From assembly GCA_009676745.1 (NCBI GenBank), contig CP046062.1:667501-731500 (forward strand): DNA of 64,000 nucleotides, given 5' to 3'. Every line of letters starts with the position of its first letter. Positions within the stretch are counted from its first letter, which is position 1. The notes beneath the pieces are model-generated. The model did not search any database. It had not been told where the DNA came from and saw only the letters and a program-made list of their open reading frames with translations. Source of the DNA: Leuconostoc mesenteroides subsp. mesenteroides. GTDB lineage: Bacteria > Bacillota > Bacilli > Lactobacillales > Lactobacillaceae. This document shows positions 49,384-56,741 of this stretch, piece by piece. The position numbers were made by a program, and so were the translations under genes.

Positions 49384-50664
49384 ATGAATGATGAATATTT
49401 CTATGGTCGTCAAATTGTTCAACCCAAAGTGGAAACAACGACTAAACATATTATTGAACCTTTTGTGGGTAAGAAGTGCCAACGGTGTGGACAGAAGAAT
49501 ATCGAGAAATTGCCTAATCAACATTATTACTGTAATGGCTGTTTGATATTAGGGCGAGTTAGTTCTCTTGATAACTTAGTTTCGTTACCGGAACCAAATC
49601 GGTTTTCTGGTAACGCTAAAATGACGTGGCAAGGTAAATTAACGCAACAACAAGAAAAAGTTAGCAACGAACTATTAATGACTTTGTCTCAAAAAGGGGA
49701 ACATTTAGTGTGGGCGGTTACTGGTGCGGGTAAAACTGAAATGTTATTCCCGGTTATCCACAAAGCACTATGCCAACGATTACGTGTAGCAGTTGTTTCA
49801 CCACGCGTAGATGTCATTGTGGAGTTAGCACCGCGCATTCAGTCGGCATTTGAAGAAACTGATTTAATGATATTACATGGTAACCAGAAAGAGGCCTATC
49901 GATATACACAGTTAGTTTTAGCGACCACACATCAGATGCTACGATTTTATCATGCGTTCGATCTTCTGATCGTTGATGAAATTGATAGCTTTCCGTTTGC
50001 AGGGGATGCCATGCTGATGTATGCAGTGAATAAAGCCCGGAAAGAAAATAGTGCCTCAATTTATTTAACTGCGACACCAACATTAGCAATGCGCAAAAAA
50101 GCAGGTAAAAAATTACCAACTTCTTATTTACCATTGAGATTTCATCAGCATGTCTTACCTGAAATAAAAGTAAAATTAGTTCGTAACTGGCGTAAAAAAC
50201 TACCGAATGTTATCAAAAAACAAATTATTCAACTAATTACAACTAAACAACGATTTCTAATTTTTGTACCAAAAGTTTCTGATTTAAAACCGCTACATCA
50301 AAAACTACAACGGTTATTTCCAGATGTGCAAAGTGATTACGTACATGCAGCAGATCCATTTCGGCAAGACAAGGTTAAAAAAATGCGTGATGAAAAGTTG
50401 CAGTATTTAATTACGACTACAATATTAGAAAGAGGAGTTACTTTCCCCAGAATCGATGTGTTAATTATAGGAGCAGACGATAAAACATTTAGTGAAAATG
50501 CACTTGTCCAAATTGCGGGTCGTGTAGGACGTAGTGCTGATCGACCTACCGGTTTAGTACAAGCATATGTACAACATATCAATTTAAAGGTTAGGTCAGC
50601 ACAAAAACAAATTATCATGATGAATCGTCGTGGTAAAAAATTAAAATGTCGAATGGATCGTTAG
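49384..50664 (+). CDS. comFA: Competence DNA helicase/translocase ComFA
   Basis: ATPase of 426 aa that helps pull transforming single-stranded DNA into the cytosol. N-terminal zinc finger C32/C35-C50/C53 (CQRC, CNGC) precedes a superfamily 2 helicase core: Walker A AVTGAGKTE, DEID box (LLIVDEIDSF), TATPT and C-terminal QIAGRVGRS. The start ATG lacks a normal ribosome binding site and is 17 bp from the divergent yigZ start. comFC follows 13 nt later. Confidence 0.92.
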   Translation: MNDEYFYGRQIVQPKVETTTKHIIEPFVGKKCQRCGQKNIEKLPNQHYYCNGCLILGRVSSLDNLVSLPEPNRFSGNAKMTWQGKLTQQQEKVSNELLMTLSQKGEHLVWAVTGAGKTEMLFPVIHKALCQRLRVAVVSPRVDVIVELAPRIQSAFEETDLMILHGNQKEAYRYTQLVLATTHQMLRFYHAFDLLIVDEIDSFPFAGDAMLMYAVNKARKENSASIYLTATPTLAMRKKAGKKLPTSYLPLRFHQHVLPEIKVKLVRNWRKKLPNVIKKQIIQLITTKQRFLIFVPKVSDLKPLHQKLQRLFPDVQSDYVHAADPFRQDKVKKMRDEKLQYLITTTILERGVTFPRIDVLIIGADDKTFSENALVQIAGRVGRSADRPTGLVQAYVQHINLKVRSAQKQIIMMNRRGKKLKCRMDR

Positions 50665-50677
50665 AAAAGGAGAAACC

Positions 50678-51352
50678 ATGCATTGTGCATTGTGCCAAAC
50701 AGAATTATTTGAAGTAAATTCATTTTTACAGTTTTTTGGCCTCGTAAGACTTGAAAATAGCGTATTGTGTGAAAGTTGTCGATGCAATTTTGATGTAATC
50801 GATGATCAACATTGTCTAGCATGCGGGCGGCAGCAACTAAATAATAACACATGTTACGACTGCCGAAGGTGGCAATTTAATAACAGACCTATACTTTATC
50901 ATCGAGCCTTATATCAATATAATGCTGCTATGCGACTATTTATGCAACAGTATAAATTCAATGGTGACTACAAACTACGTAAAATTTTTAATCGTGAATT
51001 AATCAACCTAGTTCATCGTTCAGGTATGGATTTAGTAGTAGCAGTTCCTGTTAGCCATCAGACGATGATGACACGTGGATTTAATCAAGTAACTAGTTTG
51101 CTAGAAGGTATTGAGTTGACAGAAGTCTTAAAAGTTAAGGTGACGAATAAAATACAACAATCACATTTGAATCGTAAAGCCCGCATGAAAAGGGAACAGC
51201 CCTTTTCCATAATCGACGAAAAAATGATTGCGGGACAAAATATTTTACTTGTAGATGATGTGTATACGACAGGAAATACATTGCACCATGCTGCAAATTT
51301 GCTATTAATACATGGAGCAAATTCTGTGAGGAGCATTTCATTAGCGCGATGA
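50678..51352 (+). CDS. comFC: Competence protein ComFC (phosphoribosyltransferase-like)
   Basis: A 224-aa protein needed for DNA uptake in transformable relatives, proposed to work with ComFA. N-terminal cysteine pairs (MHCALC, LCESCRC, CLACG, CYDC) form zinc sites; the C-terminal half is a type I PRTase fold with the PRPP loop LLVDDVYTTGNT. AAAAGGAGA precedes the ATG. It is cotranscribed with comFA; the next gene has its own promoter. Confidence 0.93.
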   Translation: MHCALCQTELFEVNSFLQFFGLVRLENSVLCESCRCNFDVIDDQHCLACGRQQLNNNTCYDCRRWQFNNRPILYHRALYQYNAAMRLFMQQYKFNGDYKLRKIFNRELINLVHRSGMDLVVAVPVSHQTMMTRGFNQVTSLLEGIELTEVLKVKVTNKIQQSHLNRKARMKREQPFSIIDEKMIAGQNILLVDDVYTTGNTLHHAANLLLIHGANSVRSISLAR

Positions 51353-51375
51353 AAATGAATAAATTGTAATTTTAC

Positions 51376-51402
51376 AGTAAACGCTTACAGATGTGTTATA
51401 AT
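51376..51402 (+). promoter_or_regulatory. hpf promoter overlapped by a cre (CcpA) site
   Basis: Extended -10 TGT-TATAAT (hexamer 51397-51402). Just upstream, 51376-51389 reads AGTAAACGCTTACA, matching 13 of 14 positions of the catabolite-responsive element TGWAARCGYTWNCA. A CcpA dimer there would cover the -35 to -10 space and so block or modulate the promoter, tying ribosome hibernation to sugar supply. Confidence 0.65.
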
Positions 51403-51488
51403 AATTGTAGAACCAATATAAAATAACTGACTTAATGATAACGTTTAGAATTTTATCATTAAAGAAGGAAATTTGGAGGAATTAGTTT

Positions 51489-52034
51489 ATGTTAGATTAC
51501 AATGTACGTGGTGAAAATATCACAGTCACAGATGCAATTCGTGAATATGTGGAAAAGCGTTTGACGAAATTAAATCGTTATATCGAAGAAAATGCCAAGG
51601 CCAACGTTAACTTGCGCACATACAAGTCTGATAATTCTGGTAAGGTTGAAGTAACTATTGTGTTACCTTATGTCGTTTTGAGAGCTGAAGATACGAATCA
51701 AGATTTATACGCAGCTGTTGATAATGTTTCTGAAAAAGTAGAACGACAAATTCGTAAGTATAAGACAAAAATTAATCGTAAATCGAGAGAAACTGGATTT
51801 AAAGGGATTGATTCGAAGGGTGAAATTCCTGAAGAAGAGGTCGATGATTCTGCTCTCCAAATTGTTCGTACTAAGCAAGTTGATTTGAAACCAATGTCAC
51901 CTGAGGAAGCTGCCTTGCAAATGGATTTGCTTGGACATGTGTTCTTTATCTTTAAGGATGCAGAGTCAAATACTGATTCAGTAATCTATAAGCGGGCTGA
52001 TGGAAAGTATGGTTTGCTGGAAACGGCCGAATGA
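51489..52034 (+). CDS. hpf: Ribosome hibernation promoting factor, long form
   Basis: A 181-aa protein that binds the decoding region of idle ribosomes and joins them into 100S dimers. The N-terminal ~100 residues are the HPF/YfiA domain (MLDYNVRGENITVTDAIREY); a linker leads to the C-terminal dimerisation domain (KPMSPEEAALQMDLLGHVFF to the end), which defines the long form that dimerises without RMF. TTGGAGGA precedes the ATG. Its promoter carries a cre box. Confidence 0.94.
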   Translation: MLDYNVRGENITVTDAIREYVEKRLTKLNRYIEENAKANVNLRTYKSDNSGKVEVTIVLPYVVLRAEDTNQDLYAAVDNVSEKVERQIRKYKTKINRKSRETGFKGIDSKGEIPEEEVDDSALQIVRTKQVDLKPMSPEEAALQMDLLGHVFFIFKDAESNTDSVIYKRADGKYGLLETAE

Positions 52035-52121
52035 TATTGGTCATTGTGTGTTATTGACTACAAAGTGGGGAACATTTTTCCATAATTTAGTTAAGAATCG
52101 TAAAAGTTTATAAAGTTATCC

Positions 52122-52181
52122 AAAAGACCAGTTCAATTGCGTATGCTAGATTAAGCAGAGTTTAAATTGAAGAGGTCTTTT
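52122..52181 (+). promoter_or_regulatory. Long inverted repeat masking the ribosome binding site of the YhgE gene
   Basis: AAAAGACC-AG-TTCAATT (52122-52138) is complementary to AATTGAA-GA-GGTCTTTT (52165-52181) apart from two central mismatches, giving 15 paired bases around a 26-nt loop. The right arm contains the Shine-Dalgarno GAAGAGG (52169-52175) and ends on the base before the ATG. In RNA it would hide the ribosome binding site; in DNA it could be a regulator binding site. Confidence 0.65.
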
Positions 52182-53720
52182 ATGTTTGGTTGGCAAACGG
52201 TATTAAAAAATAAGCATAGTTTAGTTAAGTGGCTATTGGCAGTGGGAATTCCCGTAATTTTAGTGGCAGGTTACCTTGGCGCAACTAGTCATGTAACACA
52301 GCATGCGGACCGTTTAAAGGTCGCTGTTGTTAATTTAGACAAACCTGCGCAGTTTGAGGGCGAGCAGCAAAGCGTTGGTGATAAATTAATTAATCAATTT
52401 AAAGACAGTAAAAAGTTAGTGATCAAGAAGTATAGTTCAGAAAAGTCAGCTCGAGAAGCCTTAAAGTTGGGACAGGTTAGTAGCGTGATTGTTTTTCCAA
52501 ATAACATGACGCAGCAGTTAGCTAATTTTAAAAGTTCAGGTAAAAATGTGAACGTTAAGCAAGTCATAGCTACTGGTAATAATCAATTTGCGACACAATA
52601 TACGAGACGTATGCTTGAAGATTTGGTTAATGAAGCCAATGTCAAATTGAGCATGGGTATCTCGAACGAATCTACCTTGAAAAATTTAGCAAAGCAGAGT
52701 AATAGTTTAGCGAACAAAACATCTGATTTGCAAGCTAATTTACAAGCTGTTGGAAATGCTATTGATACAGATACAGCTAAAGATTTGCAGACAGACTCGA
52801 GTGATTTAGCCACGCAGTTGGCATCTTATTCTGTAGAGCTTAATACGGCCATTAGTAATAGTGATACCGATAAAATCAAAGAAGCGGCAGCTAAGATAAA
52901 TGATGTTTCTTACAAAATGCAAACAACGGTAGTAGGCGGAATTAGTAATATTGTTGTGAATTTGAATAATACACAAGCTTTAAGTCAGAAGTCTGGTATT
53001 ATTCAAACCGAAGCCACATCCGTAAAAAATGGTCAAGCTGCTATTTCCAATAAATTAAAATCATTGCTCGGGGAAAAGTCCGATACGACCACTTCTTTGA
53101 CGCAGATGCTTACGCTAAGCACAACTGATATTAAGCCAGTGCAAAACGATGGGCAAGCCATTTTGCCACAGGTATTGGCAGTTGGTGTGACAGTAATGGC
53201 AATATTATTTGGGTTGATATTGCCGATTAAACCGGAAAAACCAGAGGCACTTGCGCTTGAACAATGGTGGGATAATTTCCAAATTGGTGGCGTATTGAGT
53301 GTCATAGGTGCTTTGTTAATGACAACCAGTGCAGTATTGTGGAAAATACCACTTACCAATTTTTGGTTTACTGTGGGCGTGGTTATATTAGCCGAGTGGA
53401 TCATGTTGAGTTTTGTTTGGTATCTGAAACAATTACTTGGCCAAGCAGGTTGGTGGCTAGCTACAGGCATTTCTGTTTTACAATTAATTATAGTTGCTGT
53501 TAGTTATCCAGCAATTGTACAAGATCCAGCGTTTGGTATTTCTAGACCATTCTGGCCATTGACAGCACTAATCAATGCTGTCAATCATATAGCGTTTAGT
53601 GGTGAGATACAGCAAAATGTCATGATCTTAGTAATTTGGTGGATTATACTTACCATCTTATTAGTTTCACAGTATCGCTTTAGACAACGAAAAATTTTGA
53701 CAGAAAAAATTGCTGAATAA
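52182..53720 (+). CDS. YhgE/Pip-domain membrane protein
   Basis: A 512-aa membrane protein. One N-terminal helix (WLLAVGIPVILVAGYLG) is followed by an extracellular region (~residues 35-325) rich in Asn, Ser, Thr and Lys, including a helical part resembling other YhgE/phage-infection-protein (Pip) extracellular stalks. Five to six helices end the protein, as in ABC-2 type permeases. Pip in Lactococcus is a phage receptor; the usual role is unknown, perhaps export-related. The ATG at 52182 has GAAGAGG 6 nt before it and is preferred over an in-frame TTG at 52167. A strong terminator follows. Confidence 0.8.
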   Translation: MFGWQTVLKNKHSLVKWLLAVGIPVILVAGYLGATSHVTQHADRLKVAVVNLDKPAQFEGEQQSVGDKLINQFKDSKKLVIKKYSSEKSAREALKLGQVSSVIVFPNNMTQQLANFKSSGKNVNVKQVIATGNNQFATQYTRRMLEDLVNEANVKLSMGISNESTLKNLAKQSNSLANKTSDLQANLQAVGNAIDTDTAKDLQTDSSDLATQLASYSVELNTAISNSDTDKIKEAAAKINDVSYKMQTTVVGGISNIVVNLNNTQALSQKSGIIQTEATSVKNGQAAISNKLKSLLGEKSDTTTSLTQMLTLSTTDIKPVQNDGQAILPQVLAVGVTVMAILFGLILPIKPEKPEALALEQWWDNFQIGGVLSVIGALLMTTSAVLWKIPLTNFWFTVGVVILAEWIMLSFVWYLKQLLGQAGWWLATGISVLQLIIVAVSYPAIVQDPAFGISRPFWPLTALINAVNHIAFSGEIQQNVMILVIWWIILTILLVSQYRFRQRKILTEKIAE

Positions 53721-53751
53721 AAAAAGCGAGCACATTTGAGCTCGCTTTTTT
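53719..53751. terminator. Bidirectional terminator after the YhgE gene
   Basis: GCGAGC (53726-53731)/GCTCGC (53740-53745) with flanking A and T runs; lies between convergent genes and can serve both. Confidence 0.9.
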
Positions 53752-53752
53752 A

Positions 53753-54424
53753 TTATGAATTAAATATGGTTGAGTCATCGTTAAAGTTAGTAATTTTAGT
53801 ATGGTCAGTAGCCAATTCAAGTTGTGTGACAGCACCGTTTTTAACACTAATTTTGGCAAAATCATGATAGCCAAAGTAATCAGCAATAGCACGGATAGTT
53901 GTACCATGAGAAACGATGAGTACATTATCTCCGTCTTGATGGCGAGAAAGAATATCATCAAAACCGTGTTGTATACGTGTTATAAATTGTTGATAGTTCT
54001 CCGCGATTTTGAAAGGGTCACCTTCGCGGATTAAGTCCATCGCTGCAGGCATACCATATTTAGTGATAACATCGGAAAAGTCTGAGAAGGTATCTTTTTT
54101 ATAAGCCCCAAGAGTTGTTAAGGCCAAACCAGTGTGTACACCTTCAAAATAGCCAAAGTTTTCTTCACGGAAGTCTGGTAATTGAATTGCTTGATTGGGT
54201 GAATCAGATTTATTATTGGCTAAGATATATTGTGATGTGTGGATAGTTCGTGTTAAACCGGATGAATAAGCGCCATCGAAGTGTACGTTGGCCAGCCGAG
54301 TACCAGCTGCATAACCGTCTTGAATTCCTTTTTCTGTTAAGGGTGCATCAGACCAACCTTGGAAACGATGCAAAAGATTAAAATAGGTTTCGCCATGGCG
54401 TACCATGTAGATGTTGACTGTCAT
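53753..54424 (-). CDS. Histidine phosphatase (phosphoglycerate mutase-like) family protein
   Basis: A 223-aa cytoplasmic phosphatase with the RHG catalytic motif MVRHGETYFN (phospho-acceptor His), the second active-site part LIVSHGTTIRAI, and AYSSGLTRTIHT. Sequence outside the motifs does not fix the substrate; such proteins dephosphorylate varied small molecules and this is not clearly the glycolytic mutase. The ATG at 54424 follows AGGAGG on the minus strand. An extended -10 promoter (TGG-TAAAAT) lies at 54458-54453. Confidence 0.85.
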   Translation of the reverse strand: MTVNIYMVRHGETYFNLLHRFQGWSDAPLTEKGIQDGYAAGTRLANVHFDGAYSSGLTRTIHTSQYILANNKSDSPNQAIQLPDFREENFGYFEGVHTGLALTTLGAYKKDTFSDFSDVITKYGMPAAMDLIREGDPFKIAENYQQFITRIQHGFDDILSRHQDGDNVLIVSHGTTIRAIADYFGYHDFAKISVKNGAVTQLELATDHTKITNFNDDSTIFNS

Positions 54425-54452
54425 AAGTTTCCTCCTGAAGATAACTATTTCC

Positions 54453-54461
54453 ATTTTACCA
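54453..54461 (-). promoter_or_regulatory. Extended -10 promoter for the histidine phosphatase
   Basis: Minus-strand TGG-TAAAAT with hexamer at 54458-54453, 29 nt upstream of the start codon. The -35 region is weak. Confidence 0.5.
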
Positions 54462-54483
54462 CAAGTATTTTGGTAGCAAAATG

Positions 54484-54515
54484 AAAAAGATGCATTCCCG
54501 AAGGAATGCATCTTT
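54484..54515 (-). terminator. Terminator after the CNNM/CBS gene
   Basis: On the minus strand AAAGATGCATTCC-TTCG-GGAATGCATCTTTTT: a 10-bp-plus stem closed by the very stable TTCG tetraloop, 3 nt past the stop codon. Confidence 0.92.
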
Positions 54516-54517
54516 GG

Positions 54518-55918
54518 TTAATTAGCAGTAACATCATCTTCAGAATGCTTTTCTGATGGTACTTCATCTTCGTCGAAGATACCATTTTGATTTAAATCAT
54601 CTTTTGGTAAAGGTAATTCTTTGACAATGAATTGAGAAATATAAGCATTATCATAATTAAGTGCTGTCAACTCAAAGTTGGCGACTTTCATAGTGTCTCC
54701 GGCACGGAATTCAGGGTCATGATTCAAGACATATCCGGTTAGAGTAACTGCATCATCATTTTCAAGTTCTTTGATATTGCGATTAAAGTAACGTTCAAAA
54801 TCATATAATGTCATCTTACCTGAAATTTTAAAGCGGTGATCACCGAGTTTTTCAATATAGTCATCGGAAACATCATCAATTTCATCACGGACGGTACCAA
54901 ACAGTTCTTCATAAATATCTTTGTCAGTAATCAGTCCAGAAGTACCGCCATATTCATCAACAACGATTGCAATAGGAGAACGCTTTATAATCATTTCATC
55001 CATGACATCGTGTAGATCCATATTTTCTGGAACAGCTGGAATATCACGCATAATTTTGGAAACGGGATCAGATGACTTAATGCGGGCTTGTCGTACTAAG
55101 TCGTAGTTGAAAACATACCCTAAAATTTTATCCTTATCATTATCTGCCACAACTGGGAAACGTGAATATCGTTCTTTTAAGTATAAGTTGAGACCATCGG
55201 CAATTGAGGCCGTAACATCGATGATTGTCATAGATGTACGGTCAATCATGATGTCCACGGCGACTTTATCATTCATTTCAAATGCACGTTGCATGAAAGT
55301 AAGGTCTTCTTCATCGAGTTCACCAGCGGCAGCAGCATTTTTAGACAACGACAAAATTTCTGTTTGAGAATAAATATCCTCTTCACCGTCTGTCCGGAAA
55401 CCAAGTAAATGGGTAATACCATTTGACAAATGATCTAATGTCCAAATTAAAGGAAACAGAGCAATATGGAAGAATCGTACAGGGCGTACAATAAGAAGCA
55501 ACACCTTGACCGGAGACTCAATTGCAATATTCTTCGGTACTAAGTCGGTAAATACAGCATGGACGATCGTAAATATAATCATAGCTGCTACTGAAGATAT
55601 CGCACGAGCATACTCAGCAGGAAGTAGACCAGAGCCAAGAAGGATATCAGCAACAGTTTCTTCACCTATCCAACCTAAAATCAGACTTGTCAATGTAATA
55701 CCGACTTGTGCAGTCGATAGGTATTCAGTTAAATGTGTTGTCATATAAATGGCATTGCTAATGTTTCGCGAAGGTTTTTCACGAGTTTCTTGCAATGCCT
55801 TTAATGCACTTAAACGTACTTTTACTAATGAATATTCTGTTAAGGTAAACAGAATAGCTAGTAAAAGGACCACCAAAATAACGAAAAAATTGATGATCAT
55901 AGACGGACCAGAATCCAA
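54518..55918 (-). CDS. CNNM/CBS-domain membrane protein (hemolysin-C/CorC type)
   Basis: A 466-aa protein: residues ~1-200 form a CNNM (DUF21) membrane domain with 3-4 helices, ~210-335 hold two CBS repeats that bind adenine nucleotides (MIDRTSMTIIDVTASI; SPIAIVVDEYGGTSGLIT), and ~350-435 are a CorC/HlyC domain. An acidic tail ends the protein. Members are linked with magnesium or cobalt efflux; older annotation calls them hemolysins. The start appears to be TTG at 55918, 9 nt after AAAGAGG on the minus strand, rather than the ATG six codons later. Confidence 0.87.
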   Translation of the reverse strand: MDSGPSMIINFFVILVVLLLAILFTLTEYSLVKVRLSALKALQETREKPSRNISNAIYMTTHLTEYLSTAQVGITLTSLILGWIGEETVADILLGSGLLPAEYARAISSVAAMIIFTIVHAVFTDLVPKNIAIESPVKVLLLIVRPVRFFHIALFPLIWTLDHLSNGITHLLGFRTDGEEDIYSQTEILSLSKNAAAAGELDEEDLTFMQRAFEMNDKVAVDIMIDRTSMTIIDVTASIADGLNLYLKERYSRFPVVADNDKDKILGYVFNYDLVRQARIKSSDPVSKIMRDIPAVPENMDLHDVMDEMIIKRSPIAIVVDEYGGTSGLITDKDIYEELFGTVRDEIDDVSDDYIEKLGDHRFKISGKMTLYDFERYFNRNIKELENDDAVTLTGYVLNHDPEFRAGDTMKVANFELTALNYDNAYISQFIVKELPLPKDDLNQNGIFDEDEVPSEKHSEDDVTAN

Positions 55919-56343
55919 ATTCTTAAACCTCTTTTCATATTATAACTAATACACATTATAACAAAGATACTGAGCAGACGTTGAATTTTATAACTTTCTT
56001 AAGGGAGATTTTTATCAGTATTAGCTATTTCTAAAATATTAATAGGAAGGGAACAAATATATGGTTCTTCTCAATAATTGAATATGATTTATAAAAAAGT
56101 AGAGTACTATAGAATCTTAAGCAATACATATTTTAGTGCTTGAAACGTTGGTATAATAGGATTGTTCTTTTTATTTCCCGGCTGTTCTCTGGCAATATTT
56201 TTTGGAATAATCCATTCAAATCGTAGGAACAAATGTTCGCTGAGACAACATTAGGGCTTGTAGAATTAATTAAAAAGGGTAAACTTAAGGTCAGTAGTTA
56301 TTAGATTCAAAGCAAAGTAATAAATATAAACGAGGTCGATATC
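55919..56343. other. 425-bp intergenic region with promoters and a possible gene remnant
   Basis: From left to right: an extended -10 (TGT-TATAAT, minus strand, hexamer 55960-55955) for the CNNM gene; AT-rich DNA without features; an extended -10 TGG-TATAAT (56152-56157, plus strand); a possible broken membrane-protein ORF at about 56146-56300; a candidate nrdH promoter TTGTAG-16 nt-TAAACT (56258-56285); and the ribosome binding site of nrdH. No NrdR-type box pair was found. Confidence 0.5.
56146..56303 (+). pseudogene. Possible remnant of a small membrane protein gene
   Basis: One frame reads VGIIGLFFLFPGCSLAIFF then GIIHSNRRNKCSLRQH and a stop, clearly hydrophobic then basic, with a stop codon just upstream and no start. 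After a +1 shift the next frame reads MFAETTLGLVELIKKGKLKV to a stop. This looks like a frameshifted short gene, but it could be chance in AT-rich DNA. No family recognised. Confidence 0.3.
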
Positions 56344-56574
56344 ATGGAAAAAGTTACAGTATATACAAAATACAATTGTGTGCAATGCAAAATGACCAAA
56401 AAGTTTTTAGAAGCGCAAGGTATTCCTTTTAAAGAAATTAATATTGAAGAGGAAACTCAATTTGTTGAGGAACTGAAGGCCAGCGGTCATCGCCAAACAC
56501 CAGTTGTGGCAGTTGAAGGGCTACCAGCATTTTCTGGATTCCGTCCTGATGTGCTAAAGAAAATTTCTGCTTGA
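56344..56574 (+). CDS. nrdH: Glutaredoxin-like protein NrdH
   Basis: Redox donor for class Ib ribonucleotide reductase, 76 aa. Active site C12-V-Q-C15 in YNCVQCKMTKKFLE is diagnostic, and the GFRPDVL end matches NrdH. GAGG lies before the ATG with normal spacing. It is 167 nt ahead of nrdE, with a hairpin between them. Confidence 0.93.
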   Translation: MEKVTVYTKYNCVQCKMTKKFLEAQGIPFKEINIEEETQFVEELKASGHRQTPVVAVEGLPAFSGFRPDVLKKISA

Positions 56575-56583
56575 TTTTCGTTG

Positions 56584-56617
56584 ACATCGTGCGGTGAAAA
56601 GCTTATCGATGTTTTTT
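56584..56617 (+). terminator. Weak terminator/attenuator between nrdH and nrdE
   Basis: ACATCG (56584-56589) pairs with CGATGT (56607-56612), followed by five T, with a 17-nt loop. It may reduce expression of nrdEIF relative to nrdH; no other promoter stands out in the gap. Confidence 0.45.
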
Positions 56618-56741
56618 ATTTCATTTTTTCTAGTAAGAATGTTGAAAAATTGTAGATATTTACTGTTAATCAAAAGCATTTTAATATGTAAAGTGTCAAC
56701 ACGGCAATCAATCACATTCAAAACCAAAGGACAATAAACCG

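Noticed and set aside
49360..49384. ComX-type competence box upstream of comFA
   Set aside because: ACGTATTA resembles the streptococcal TACGAATA box only weakly, and the sequence is better explained by overlapping -10 elements.
55919..56741. NrdR boxes controlling the nrd genes
   Set aside because: No pair of ACAnnATATATnGTG-like sites with the usual spacing could be found by eye.
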